Below are positions 1 to 7,046 of a stretch of DNA of 12,198 bases, piece by piece. Position 1 is the stretch's first letter. Each line of letters opens with the position of its first letter. Below the pieces are notes generated by a model. That model saw nothing but the letters and a program-made list of their open reading frames with translations. It had not been told where the DNA came from and did no database searches. The stretch lies in assembly GCA_036266155.1 (NCBI GenBank), contig DATANR010000138.1, positions 1-12,198 on the forward strand, written 5' to 3'. The translations under genes were made by a program, and so were the position numbers. This DNA is from SIAJ01 sp036266155. Its GTDB lineage: Bacteria; Planctomycetota; Planctomycetia; Gemmatales; Gemmataceae.

Positions 1-33
1 GGGCGCATGCACGACAATCACGTCCGCCGTCGG

Positions 34-653
34 GTCATCCACAGCTCATTAGCTGTGGCCGCATTGAAGGAGGATCGCCAACATCATTCACTCCGCGCGT
101 ACTTTGGTCATCCACAGCTCATTAGCTGTGGCCGCATTGAAGGATCAATCGCGGCGTCCTCCCGCCCAACCTTTTGCCGTCATCCACAGCTCATTAGCTG
201 TGGCCGCATTGAAGGACTTTGACCAACGAGTGTTCGTAGAAGTTGTAAGAGTCATCCACAGCTCATTAACTGTGGCCGCATTGAAGGAAAAAAGTGGGTC
301 AAGAGTGTTATGTGTGGCGACCAGTCATCCACAGCTCATTAGCTGTGGCCGCATTGAAGGAATCTCACAAGGGAGGTTCCAATGCGTTTCGCAGTGGTCA
401 TCCACAGCTCATTAGCTGTGGCCGCATTGAAGGCATCGAAGGCCTTGCCATCTGACGGAAGCGGTCAATTGTCATCCACAGCTCATTAGCTGTGGCCGCA
501 TTGAAGGAACGCCTGGCAGACCTCGCTGCCGGTCACGCGACGGCGTCATCCACAGCTCATTAGCTGTGGCCGCATTGAAGGCGGTTCGTGGCAGGCTTGT
601 CGACCAGGTCGACGGAGTCATCCACAGCTCATTAGCTGTGGCCGCATTGAAGG
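34..653 (+). CRISPR. CRISPR array, 9 repeats of 37 nt, 8 complete spacers
   Basis: Repeats start at 34, 107, 179, 251, 324, 397, 471, 545 and 617, each 37 bases, separated by spacers of 35-37 bases. All copies are identical except the fourth. Each begins GTCAT, then forms a perfect 8-bp stem (CCACAGCT / AGCTGTGG) with a CATT loop, and ends CCGCATTGAAGG. The ATTGAAGG tail resembles the ATTGAAA(C/G) 3' end common in type I and III repeats, so the array is read as transcribed left to right, with the leader beyond the left edge. Bases 1-33 are probably an incomplete spacer, since 33 bases fit a 35-37 base spacer cut by the edge. No cas gene lies in the window, so the type cannot be assigned. All spacers differ from each other, and I saw no copy of a spacer elsewhere in the window. 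Confidence 0.98.
251..287 (+). repeat. Variant CRISPR repeat (copy 4)
   Basis: This copy differs from the other eight by one base: A replaces G at 269, so the right arm of the hairpin reads AACTGTGG. The change removes one G-C pair near the loop of the 8-bp stem. It is internal to the array, not at the trailer end where degenerate repeats usually sit. Confidence 0.95.
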
Positions 654-686
654 AGCTCGCCGGGCGACTGGATTCCCAAAAGATAC

Positions 687-845
687 TCAGGTCACCATCC
701 CGCCGGTTCGGTGGACGAGGGCTTCAAGGGCCTCCGCCTCGCAGTGGCGAATAAACCGCTCCAGCAAATGGCCGTCCATCTCCGCAGCCGGCTGGCTCGG
801 CAGGGCATTGAGGCGCTGTGCGACCATGTCCGCCTGTCTATTCAT
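687..845 (-). pseudogene. N-terminal fragment of an ECF RNA polymerase sigma factor
   Basis: Reading leftward from an ATG at 845 gives a 52-residue frame ending in TGA (687-689). Its second half contains LLERFIRHCEAEALEALV followed by HRTGGMV. This matches the start of sigma-70 region 2 in planctomycete ECF sigma factors, which typically read like LL.RF....DE.AF.ALV.RHGPMV. Homology ends at about residue 51, where a real ECF factor continues for at least 100 more residues. The rest of region 2 and all of region 4, which bind the -10 and -35 elements, are absent. No convincing Shine-Dalgarno precedes the ATG. The break lies about 35 bases beyond the last CRISPR repeat, suggesting that the rearrangement placing the array here cut the gene. 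The assignment rests on a short motif. Confidence 0.6.
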
Positions 846-928
846 TCGCTTGCAACCTATGCGGAAGGATCCGTCCCGCTTTCCTTTACATTACCCTGAC
901 TGGGATGAATTGATGCATGACTTTCGGC

Positions 929-1039
929 CCGGTGCTTGGCCTGCCAATGCGTTGACATGTTTGAGGAATCGAGGGAATTCGACTCACGCGAGATTGCGAA
1001 CCGGTGCTTGGCCTGCCAATGCGTTGACATGTTTGAGGA
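929..1039. repeat. Two-copy 39-nt direct repeat with a 33-nt unique gap
   Basis: Bases 929-967 and 1001-1039 are identical over 39 bases, beginning CCGGTGCTTGG and ending CATGTTTGAGGA, with 33 unrelated bases between them (period 72). Repeat and gap lengths are CRISPR-like. The sequence is unrelated to the 37-base repeat of the main array. It holds a short inverted repeat (TTGGC/GCCAA) around its first third. No third copy is found one period left or right. It could be a minimal or decayed second array or a simple tandem duplication that later diverged in the gap. Confidence 0.85.
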
Positions 1040-1277
1040 TTCCGAGACTCGTCGCTTCACGCGTCGAGGATTCTTTCAACAGTCCCGTAGAATTTGCAAC
1101 GCATCGCTGACAAGCGCCGGCACTTATTTCGACCAGGGATCCTTCTGGCTGCGCAACCCGAAGTTCAGCGATTGTCCGCCGCCCAGGGGGCGAGGCCGCG
1201 GGCGTTGGCCTGATCTCAGGACGCCTGCAAGCGCCGACTGTGAGAATAAACAACGAAGTGCTGTTTGTAATTCATTA

Positions 1278-1315
1278 TTTACATCAATCTGTTTGCGGAC
1301 TCTATCGGGTATAAA
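1278..1315 (+). promoter_or_regulatory. Candidate promoter region for the lipid operon
   Basis: Within the AT-rich patch, TTTACA (1278-1283) resembles a -35 element and TATAAA (1310-1315) a -10 element. Their spacing (26 bases) is too long for one classical sigma-70 promoter; at 17 bases from TTTACA the sequence is the poor match TCTATC. The location, 80 bases before the psd start codon, is suitable, but the exact promoter is unresolved. Confidence 0.25.
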
Positions 1316-1395
1316 GAGGCTGAGGACAAGGCGAGCGCGACCCCTCACCGAATTCGACGGCCCATGCCGCTGGGCCAGATCTTGCGGGGACCGAA

Positions 1396-2379
1396 ATGAT
1401 CGCTCCGGCAGGCTACCAGCAAGCAGCCCCGGTCCCTGGCCCGGCCCCGGCGGTACCTATTCAGCCCGGCGGCGGTTGGGCCGTTCGCCTCGAACTCCTA
1501 TGGGGCCGAGCGCGCCGGGCGTACCTCCGGCGGCTCCGCCCCGGCTACGTGGCCCAGGCGTTGATCGCCCGCCGTGGGGAGTGCCCGGGCTGCCCCCACG
1601 ACGTGATCGATTCTCGGGACCTTAAGCTCTGCGCGAACGTGTGCGGGTACTGGTTCCCGCCTGCGACCGACCCGTTCGCCTGGCGCGACGCGGTCCCCGT
1701 CGCCCGCGCCGGATGGGCGGAAGTCATGCTCGTCGGCGGTGGATCGGCATTGGCGACCGCGCTCGCCTTGCTCGTGTGGCCGTGGGCCGCCGTGCTCCCC
1801 GCCCTCATCGGTGCCTTTGTAGCTGCCTTCTTCCGCGACCCGCCGCGTCGGATCTCCGGCGCGCCCGGTGTGGTGGTGTCCCCGGCAGACGGCCGGGTCA
1901 CGGACGTCACCCCGCTCGACTGGCTCGATGACTTCAAGGGGCCCGCCGTCCGGATCGGCATTTACCTATCGCTCTTCAACGTGCACGTGAACCGCTGCCC
2001 GGTCGCCGGCACGGCCGTTTGCGTGCGGTACGTCCCCGGCCGGTTCCTTGACTCGCGCCGGCCGGCCGCCGCTCGCGTGAACGAGTGCATCGAGACGCTG
2101 TTCGAACACGACGACTGCCCCGGCCAACTATGCCTTGTCCGGCAGATCGCCGGGGCCTTCGCGAGCCGCGTGGTCAACACGGTCCGACCCGGCCGGCGGC
2201 TGCCGGTGGGCCACAAGATCGGGATGATCAAGTTCGGGTCGCGGACCGAGCTATACCTCTCGGACCCGCGGGCAAGCGTCCTGGTGCGTCCGGGGGACTT
2301 GGTCCGCGGCGGCAACTCGGTCCTGGCTCACGTACCCGTCTCTGAAGAAATCCCGGAACGGGAGGGCGACAAGGAGTAA
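1396..2379 (+). CDS. psd: Phosphatidylserine decarboxylase with cysteine-rich N-terminal extension
   Basis: Makes phosphatidylethanolamine by decarboxylating phosphatidylserine at the inner membrane. The 327-residue product carries the family landmarks: SPADG (162-166, catalytic Asp165), FNVHVNR (194-200, catalytic His197) and IKFGSR (278-283). The Gly281-Ser282 bond is the expected self-cleavage site that generates the pyruvoyl group. The FGS context and short catalytic domain suit the short PSD-A type rather than the E. coli LGST type. A hydrophobic stretch at about 109-145 anchors it. Unusually, about 100 residues precede this: a Pro-rich start, a basic segment, then CPGC (63-66) and CANVC (79-83) followed by GYWF, a zinc-ribbon-like cluster of four cysteines. 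GGGG at about 1385-1388 is a weak ribosome site for the chosen ATG. First gene of the operon. The family call is firm; the role of the extension is unknown. Confidence 0.93.
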   Translation: MIAPAGYQQAAPVPGPAPAVPIQPGGGWAVRLELLWGRARRAYLRRLRPGYVAQALIARRGECPGCPHDVIDSRDLKLCANVCGYWFPPATDPFAWRDAVPVARAGWAEVMLVGGGSALATALALLVWPWAAVLPALIGAFVAAFFRDPPRRISGAPGVVVSPADGRVTDVTPLDWLDDFKGPAVRIGIYLSLFNVHVNRCPVAGTAVCVRYVPGRFLDSRRPAAARVNECIETLFEHDDCPGQLCLVRQIAGAFASRVVNTVRPGRRLPVGHKIGMIKFGSRTELYLSDPRASVLVRPGDLVRGGNSVLAHVPVSEEIPEREGDKE

Positions 2380-2398
2380 CGGCCGCGGGTCGCCCGAA

Positions 2399-2418
2399 CC
2401 GACCCCGATCTGGGTCGG
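2399..2418 (+). terminator. Intercistronic hairpin after psd
   Basis: CCGACCC (2399-2405) and GGGTCGG (2412-2418) form a perfect 7-bp GC-rich stem with a 6-base loop, 20 bases after the psd stop and 51 bases before the next start. No U-run follows, so it is more likely a partial attenuator or an RNA-stabilising hairpin than a strong intrinsic terminator. Confidence 0.4.
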
Positions 2419-2469
2419 GAGTCAATTGTGGCCCCATTCGCCCGTTGTCCCATTAGGAGTATCGCCATC

Positions 2470-3003
2470 ATGCGCTTCGCCATCCTGTTCGCCGCGGCCG
2501 TGGCAGTCCTGGTATGCCAGCCGGCGGTCGCCAGCTACCCGTGCGGCATCTATGCCCGGATCGACAAGGTCGAGTTCGGGCCCGAAGAGACCAAGCCCAA
2601 GTGGGTCAAGGTCTACGGGGACTTCATCCTCGTGAAGACGAGCGCTCGGCTGTCCGAGCCCGAGCGCGGGTACATGTACTTCTCGCTCGTCGACGGCAAA
2701 GAAGACCTGTGCCGGCTCGAGTGGGCCGACCTCAAGGCCATGGCCAAGCCAGGGGCATTGGACAAGAACGTCGTCGCCTTCGGGTCGGCCCACGCCGAGC
2801 AGAATGACAACCTGGCCCGCGACGGGAACAGCCCGAACGTCCACAAGGGCGACGCGGCGGCCACGCCGATCCCGTACCCGCTGAACCAGGGCCTGTCCCG
2901 CCTGCGGACCACGCGCCTGGAGGAGAGCGACCGGGCGGGCAGCCCGAACCCGGCCGTCCTGTTGAAGCGGTACCTTGAAGCCCACCCGGGGTTGCCGAAA
3001 TGA
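2470..3003 (+). CDS. Small exported protein of unknown function
   Basis: A 177-residue protein I cannot name with confidence. It starts with a clear Sec signal peptide: MRF, a hydrophobic core of about 15 residues, then AVA-S as a likely signal peptidase I site near residue 22. The mature part begins SYPCGIYARIDKVEF and includes GYMYFSLVDG and a polar C-terminal half with no membrane segment. It faintly recalls secreted planctomycete hypotheticals with a GIYARIDKV...GYLYF pattern, which is recollection only. The ATG at 2470 is preferred over the in-frame ATG at 2428 because AGGAG (2455-2459) lies about 10 bases upstream and because the signal peptide begins there. Its stop overlaps the next start by ATGA (3000-3003), so the two are probably translationally coupled. 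Within this operon it may be a periplasmic partner of the lipid enzymes. Confidence 0.82.
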   Translation: MRFAILFAAAVAVLVCQPAVASYPCGIYARIDKVEFGPEETKPKWVKVYGDFILVKTSARLSEPERGYMYFSLVDGKEDLCRLEWADLKAMAKPGALDKNVVAFGSAHAEQNDNLARDGNSPNVHKGDAAATPIPYPLNQGLSRLRTTRLEESDRAGSPNPAVLLKRYLEAHPGLPK

Positions 3004-4109
3004 TCCCGGCGCTGGCCCCGCCGGCACCGGAGCGGGTGTTCCGCCATTCCCTTTGGGACGCCTTGCCAGTCGCCCTGGCCGCCGGGCACGGGGCGCTGCT
3101 GCTCCTCGCGCCCGCGGCCCCGGTCGTCGCCGTCGGCCTGTGGTGGAACTCGAATACCGTGTCCCACCTGTTCATCCACCGGCCGTTCTTCCGGTCGCGG
3201 GCGCTGAACCGGTTGTTCGCCTGCTATCTCACTGTTGTCCTGGGCATCCCGCAGACCGTCTGGCGGGACATGCACCTGGCCCACCACGCCGACGTGCGGT
3301 GGAAGCCGCGACTGAGCCGCCCCGTCCTTGTGGAGCTGGTGCTGGTTTTCGGCCTCTGGGCGGTCCTGCTGGCGGTCGCCCCCGGCTGGTTTCTGACAGG
3401 GTATCTGGTCGGATACGCCGGCGGGCTGGCCCTGTGCTGGCTGCACGGCCACTACGAGCACGCCCGCGGGACCGTCAGCCACCATGGCCGTTTGTACAAC
3501 CGGCTGTTCCTGAACGACGGGTATCACGTCGAGCACCACGCCCGTTCGTCCGCCCACTGGACACAGCTCCCGACAGCTGACCGGGCCGGCCCGTGGCAGA
3601 CCAGCCGCTGGCCGCCCGTCCTGCGGTGGCTCGAAGCGTTGGGGCTCACGGGACTCGAACGGCTGGCCCTGCGATCGCGGGTGGTCCGACGGTTTCTGCT
3701 GGCCACCCACGAGCGGGCGTTTCGGGACGCCCTCCGCGACGCCGGGCCGCTAGACCGCGTGGCGGTCATCGGCGGCGGGTTGTTCCCGAGGACCGTCCTC
3801 GTCCTCCGCCGGCTACGGCCCGACGCCAGCCTCGTGGTCATCGACGCCAACCCCGATCACGTGCAGGCGGCCCGCCGCTTCCCGGTCGGGGACACCGAGT
3901 TTGTCACCGCCGCGTACGACCCGGGCCGGCACACCGGATTCGATCTGGTCGTGATCCCGCTGGCCTACGTCGGCGACCGCGCCCGGCTGTACGACGACCC
4001 GCCGGCCCCGTTCCTCATCGTCCACGACTGGCTGTGGCGGCGGCGCGGGGGCGGTGGGGCGGTGGTTTCGTTCCTTCTGCTCAAGCGCTTGAACCTGGTG
4101 AAGCGATGA
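3000..4109 (+). CDS. Membrane fatty acid desaturase fused to a Rossmann (SAM-methyltransferase-like) domain
   Basis: 369 residues in two parts. Residues 1-210 are a membrane FADS-type desaturase/hydroxylase with the three expected histidine boxes: HLFIH (56-60), HLAHH (92-96) and HVEHH (176-180), which would bind two irons. Hydrophobic segments lie at about 20-48, 71-84 and 108-148. Such enzymes oxidise acyl chains or other lipid groups using O2. Residues about 250-345 are a separate Rossmann fold: VAVIGGGLFPRT (254-265), then VVIDAN (279-284) ending a second strand, then FDLVVIPLAYV. This resembles class I SAM-binding domains, particularly the GxGxLPxT style of nicotianamine-synthase-like proteins. 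No obvious catalytic residues mark the methyl acceptor. The domain is short (about 115 residues) and may bind rather than catalyse. The gene overlaps both neighbours by ATGA. The desaturase call is firm; the C-terminal call is tentative. Confidence 0.85.
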   Translation: MIPALAPPAPERVFRHSLWDALPVALAAGHGALLLLAPAAPVVAVGLWWNSNTVSHLFIHRPFFRSRALNRLFACYLTVVLGIPQTVWRDMHLAHHADVRWKPRLSRPVLVELVLVFGLWAVLLAVAPGWFLTGYLVGYAGGLALCWLHGHYEHARGTVSHHGRLYNRLFLNDGYHVEHHARSSAHWTQLPTADRAGPWQTSRWPPVLRWLEALGLTGLERLALRSRVVRRFLLATHERAFRDALRDAGPLDRVAVIGGGLFPRTVLVLRRLRPDASLVVIDANPDHVQAARRFPVGDTEFVTAAYDPGRHTGFDLVVIPLAYVGDRARLYDDPPAPFLIVHDWLWRRRGGGGAVVSFLLLKRLNLVKR

Positions 4110-5839
4110 GAGCGGTCAGCCTGCTGTGTGTGCTGATTCTGGCCAAGCTATGCATGGCCGTCGGCCAGCCGGTGCCGGGATCGGTCTGGACGCCCGTCGC
4201 CTACTTTTGGCAAGACGTCCTGGTCGCGGTGCTGTTCGCCGGGTTCGACGCCATGGTGCGGCGGTCGTGGGCCGGCTGGGCGGCGTACGGGCTGATCGTG
4301 GCCTACGCCGCCGTCAACGTCCCGGTCGCGCGGGTGTTGGGGACGCCTCTCACCGCCCCCATGCTCCGGGCAACGCGTGGCACCCTGGCCGACTCGATCG
4401 CACACCACGCGACGACGGTCAACGTCTGCCTCGTGATCCTCGTGTTGGCCGCCGCTGCGGCGTTCCCGCTCCTGTTCCGCCGGGTCCGCGGACGACACCT
4501 GATCCGTGGGGCCGTGGCTGCCGCGCCTGTCATCCTGCTCGGCCCGTTGGCGACAGCCCGTGTGGACACCGGCGGGCTGCATCGGAACGCCCTCGTCGCC
4601 GCCGTCGCCACGCAGTTCCCGCACCTCGACCCCGTCGAGGCGGGCGGACCCGTCCCGGCTGTCGCCGCACCGTTCGGGCCGGGGCCGGATGCCCGGCTCA
4701 GCCCCTTGCGCGGGGCAGCCGCCGGCCGGAACGTCGTGCTCGTTCTGTTGGAGTCCGCCGCGGCTCAGTACCTGCGGCCCTACGGGGCGGTGGAGGACCC
4801 GATGCCGAACGTCACCGCCCTGGCCGCCCAGGGGTTACTGTTCGAGCGGGCCTACGCCGTCTATCCGGAGAGCATCCGCGGGCTGTTCGCCGTCCTCTGC
4901 TCCCGCTACCCGGCCATGGACACCCGGCCGGAGCAGTACGAGCGCGTGACCACCCCGTCGCTGGCGGCCGTGCTGCGGGGGCACGGGTACCACACGGCCC
5001 TGTTCCACTCTGGCCGGTTCCAATACCTGGGCATGCAGGCGGTCGTCCGTGAGCGCGGGTTCCAGGTGCTGGAGGACGCCGGGCAGATCGGTGGGGTCCG
5101 CGACTCAAGCTTCGGAATCGACGAGCCGTCGGCCGTGCGCCGGCTGCTCGGGTGGGTCGACGGGCTGCCCCCCGGCGAACGGTTCTTCGCCACCTACGTG
5201 CCGATCGCCGGTCACCACCCATACGAGACGCCGGACCCCGGGCCGTTCCCGGAACGGCACGACATCGACCGGTACCGCAATGCCCTGCACTACGCCGACG
5301 CCGCAGTCGGCCAGCTCGTGGCCGGCCTGCGCGCCCGCGGCTTGGAGCGGGAGACGGTCGTGGTCCTGGTCGGGGACCACGGCCAGGCGTTCGGGCAGCA
5401 CCAGGGGAACTTCGGTCACACGCTGAGGATCTACGAGGAGAACGTGCGGGTCCCGCTGGTGATCTCCGCCCCCGGCGCGGTTCTGGGCCCGGTTCGTGTA
5501 TCGGGTCCGGCCAGCCATCTGGACGTGACGCCGACGGTGCTGGACCTGCTGGGACTCGCCCCGGTCCCCGGCCATCAAGGGCTGTCGCTGCTGCGAGGCG
5601 TGCGCGAGAAAGTGTACTTCTTCGCCGACGCCTCCCTGGGCTTGCTCGGCCTCCGGGACGGCCGCTGGAAGTACATCCACGAAATCGACAGTGGCCGGTC
5701 GCGGCTGTTCGACCTGGCCGCCGACCCGGCCGAACTGGCGGATTTGGCAGAGGGCCAGCCCGACCTGGTTGACGGGTACAAGCGCGAGTTGGTCTTGTGG
5801 GCCCGGACCCAGAGAGGGCTTATCATCGCGGGCCGATAG
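4106..5839 (+). CDS. Membrane sulfatase-fold phospholipid head-group transferase (LtaS/OpgB/EptA-like)
   Basis: 577 residues. The first 155 hold about five membrane segments (roughly 3-20, 32-48, 54-76, 104-125, 134-152). Residues 208-575 form an outward-facing alkaline-phosphatase/sulfatase domain, the architecture of lipoteichoic-acid synthase, OpgB phosphoglycerol transferase and EptA phosphoethanolamine transferase. Visible metal-site elements are VLVLLES (Glu216), VGDHG (Asp424, His425) and a further histidine in NFGHT (438). The nucleophile region reads YPESIRGLFAVLCSRYP (253-269), placing Ser256 where LtaS and OpgB relatives use threonine. It lacks the C/S-x-P-x-R signature of true sulfatases, so it more likely transfers a phospholipid head group than cleaves sulfate. 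The ATG at 4106 is chosen over upstream frames because it overlaps the previous stop by ATGA and starts the first membrane segment. With psd in the operon, phosphatidylethanolamine is a plausible donor. Confidence 0.82.
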   Translation: MRAVSLLCVLILAKLCMAVGQPVPGSVWTPVAYFWQDVLVAVLFAGFDAMVRRSWAGWAAYGLIVAYAAVNVPVARVLGTPLTAPMLRATRGTLADSIAHHATTVNVCLVILVLAAAAAFPLLFRRVRGRHLIRGAVAAAPVILLGPLATARVDTGGLHRNALVAAVATQFPHLDPVEAGGPVPAVAAPFGPGPDARLSPLRGAAAGRNVVLVLLESAAAQYLRPYGAVEDPMPNVTALAAQGLLFERAYAVYPESIRGLFAVLCSRYPAMDTRPEQYERVTTPSLAAVLRGHGYHTALFHSGRFQYLGMQAVVRERGFQVLEDAGQIGGVRDSSFGIDEPSAVRRLLGWVDGLPPGERFFATYVPIAGHHPYETPDPGPFPERHDIDRYRNALHYADAAVGQLVAGLRARGLERETVVVLVGDHGQAFGQHQGNFGHTLRIYEENVRVPLVISAPGAVLGPVRVSGPASHLDVTPTVLDLLGLAPVPGHQGLSLLRGVREKVYFFADASLGLLGLRDGRWKYIHEIDSGRSRLFDLAADPAELADLAEGQPDLVDGYKRELVLWARTQRGLIIAGR

Positions 5840-5993
5840 GGATCCGCTTATTGTGCCTACGGCCGAGGGCCCCTCCGATGATTGGATCCGTCTGCCCCGC
5901 GCCGGCAATTCCTGATTCTCGGGAGGGTGTTGGCGCGCCGTCGCAGGAGGGCTTTGGAAACCAACTGCCCCACGGAAGCTTGGTTCGGGTTGG

Positions 5994-7046
5994 GCCAGCA
6001 AGACGAGCCTCAAGACGCTGCTGACCGCGGACGCGACCGCCGCGTCCACGATCACGATCACCGTGGGAGACACGACCGGGTGGGCCACCAACGACGTGAT
6101 CTGCATCGCGTCGACCAGTCAGACGAACAGTGACTGCGAAAGCATGACCGTTGCGTCGGTGGGCGGCTCGACATCCACTACCCCGACCAGCACCGTCGGC
6201 AAGAGCCATTCCGGAACGTCTCCGACGCAGGCCGAAGTAGGCAACCTGACTCGGAACGTGAAGATCCGCGGGGTTTCGGCGACGCTGTGCGGGTATTTGC
6301 TCTTTCAGACCACGAGCACGGTGGCGTGCGACTACGTCGAGTTCACGCAGCTCGGCTCAGCCATGGCCAACAAGCGCGGGATCGACGTGACGACGACGAC
6401 CGGCAGCCGCTCAATCACGCACGGCTCCCTGCATGATTCGACCGTCTCCTCGTCGATCGGATTCAACGTTACCGGCGGTTCTTCCAGCAACGTCACGTTC
6501 TCGAACAACGTCGTCTACAACATCGCTGGCATCCAATTCCAGACTGCGGCCACCAGCGGCACCTGGACGGCCGATGGCAACTACTTCATCCTCAACACTG
6601 GCGGCAACAACCTTGTTCAGTTGAACGACGTGGGTGGGACGTTCACCAACAACGCGATGGTGGGCACGACCAACTTCGGCTTGCAGTTCGGGGAGGGCAA
6701 CGCGACGCCCGGCACGATGTCGGGACTGACCTGCCACTCCGGCGTCGGCGGTTTCAGCTTTAACAGCAACCTTGTCGGCCCGGCCACTCTGTTGACCCTT
6801 ACCGCGTGGCGGCACACGAGTTCGGGCTTCTCGTTCACCGCGTCGCTATCGAACCTCACCTTCGATACGCCGGTCGCCTTCGGGAACAGCAGCAACAACT
6901 TCACGCTGACGAGCGCCGGCGTCTGTCTGCTGAAGTGCGTCTTTCTCAGCATCACGTCGAACGGGGACAGCACCTTCGCCACCACGAACGGCGGGCTCGT
7001 GGACTGCATGTTCATCTCCGGGGACTTCAGCACCGCCTCGGAGCAG
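5994..7046 (+). pseudogene. Fragment of a large beta-helix surface protein
   Basis: From about 5994 an open frame reads KTSLKTLLTADATAAS, then repeated Thr/Ser/Asn/Gly-rich strands such as NVTFSNNVVYNI, GTFTNNAMVG and NNFTLTSAG, typical of right-handed parallel beta-helix proteins. EVGNLTRNVKIRG (residues 58-70 from the GTG at 6063) resembles the start of G8/beta-helix modules, which would normally sit in a much longer secreted protein. There is no signal peptide, no good start codon and no ribosome site: the frame is open upstream to a stop at 5913-5915, and the recognisable part begins mid-domain. The frame remains open to 7232, but beyond about 7046 it is merely antisense to a helicase fragment. 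Both ends are therefore truncated. Probably a dead copy or transferred piece of a cell-surface adhesin-like protein. Confidence 0.65.

Larger units (their letters stand above)
846..1395. other. Non-coding stretch between sigma fragment and lipid operon
   Basis: I see no convincing gene here. Open frames crossing it on both strands are low-complexity or encode the duplicated 39-base repeat. Apart from that repeat pair, the notable part is an AT-rich patch at about 1244-1316 inside otherwise GC-rich DNA, which probably carries the promoter of the downstream operon. Confidence 0.6.

Noticed and set aside
34..653. Assigning a CRISPR type (I, III or V) from the repeat alone
   Set aside because: The ATTGAAGG tail and hairpin are suggestive only; no cas gene is present to decide.
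7..754. Open frames through the CRISPR array encoding a repeated IHSSLAVAALK-type peptide
   Set aside because: They are the 37-base repeat read as protein; frames change with spacer length and there is no start signal.
953..980. TTGACA inside each 39-base repeat as a -35 promoter box
   Set aside because: No acceptable -10 element 16-18 bases downstream in either copy.
808..1110. Open frames on both strands encoding a 24-residue tandem repeat
   Set aside because: The apparent protein repeat is just the duplicated 39-base DNA element; no ribosome site or known domain.
936..1625. 229-residue plus-strand frame before and into psd
   Set aside because: Pro/Arg-rich shadow frame in GC-rich DNA that overlaps the true psd frame and has no recognisable domain.
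4106..5839. Calling the fourth operon gene a true sulfatase
   Set aside because: The C/S-x-P-x-R activation motif is absent and a five-segment membrane region precedes the domain, which suits head-group transferases.
5840..5993. Intrinsic terminator after the lipid operon
   Set aside because: Short GC-rich inverted stretches exist but none has a clear stem followed by a T-run.
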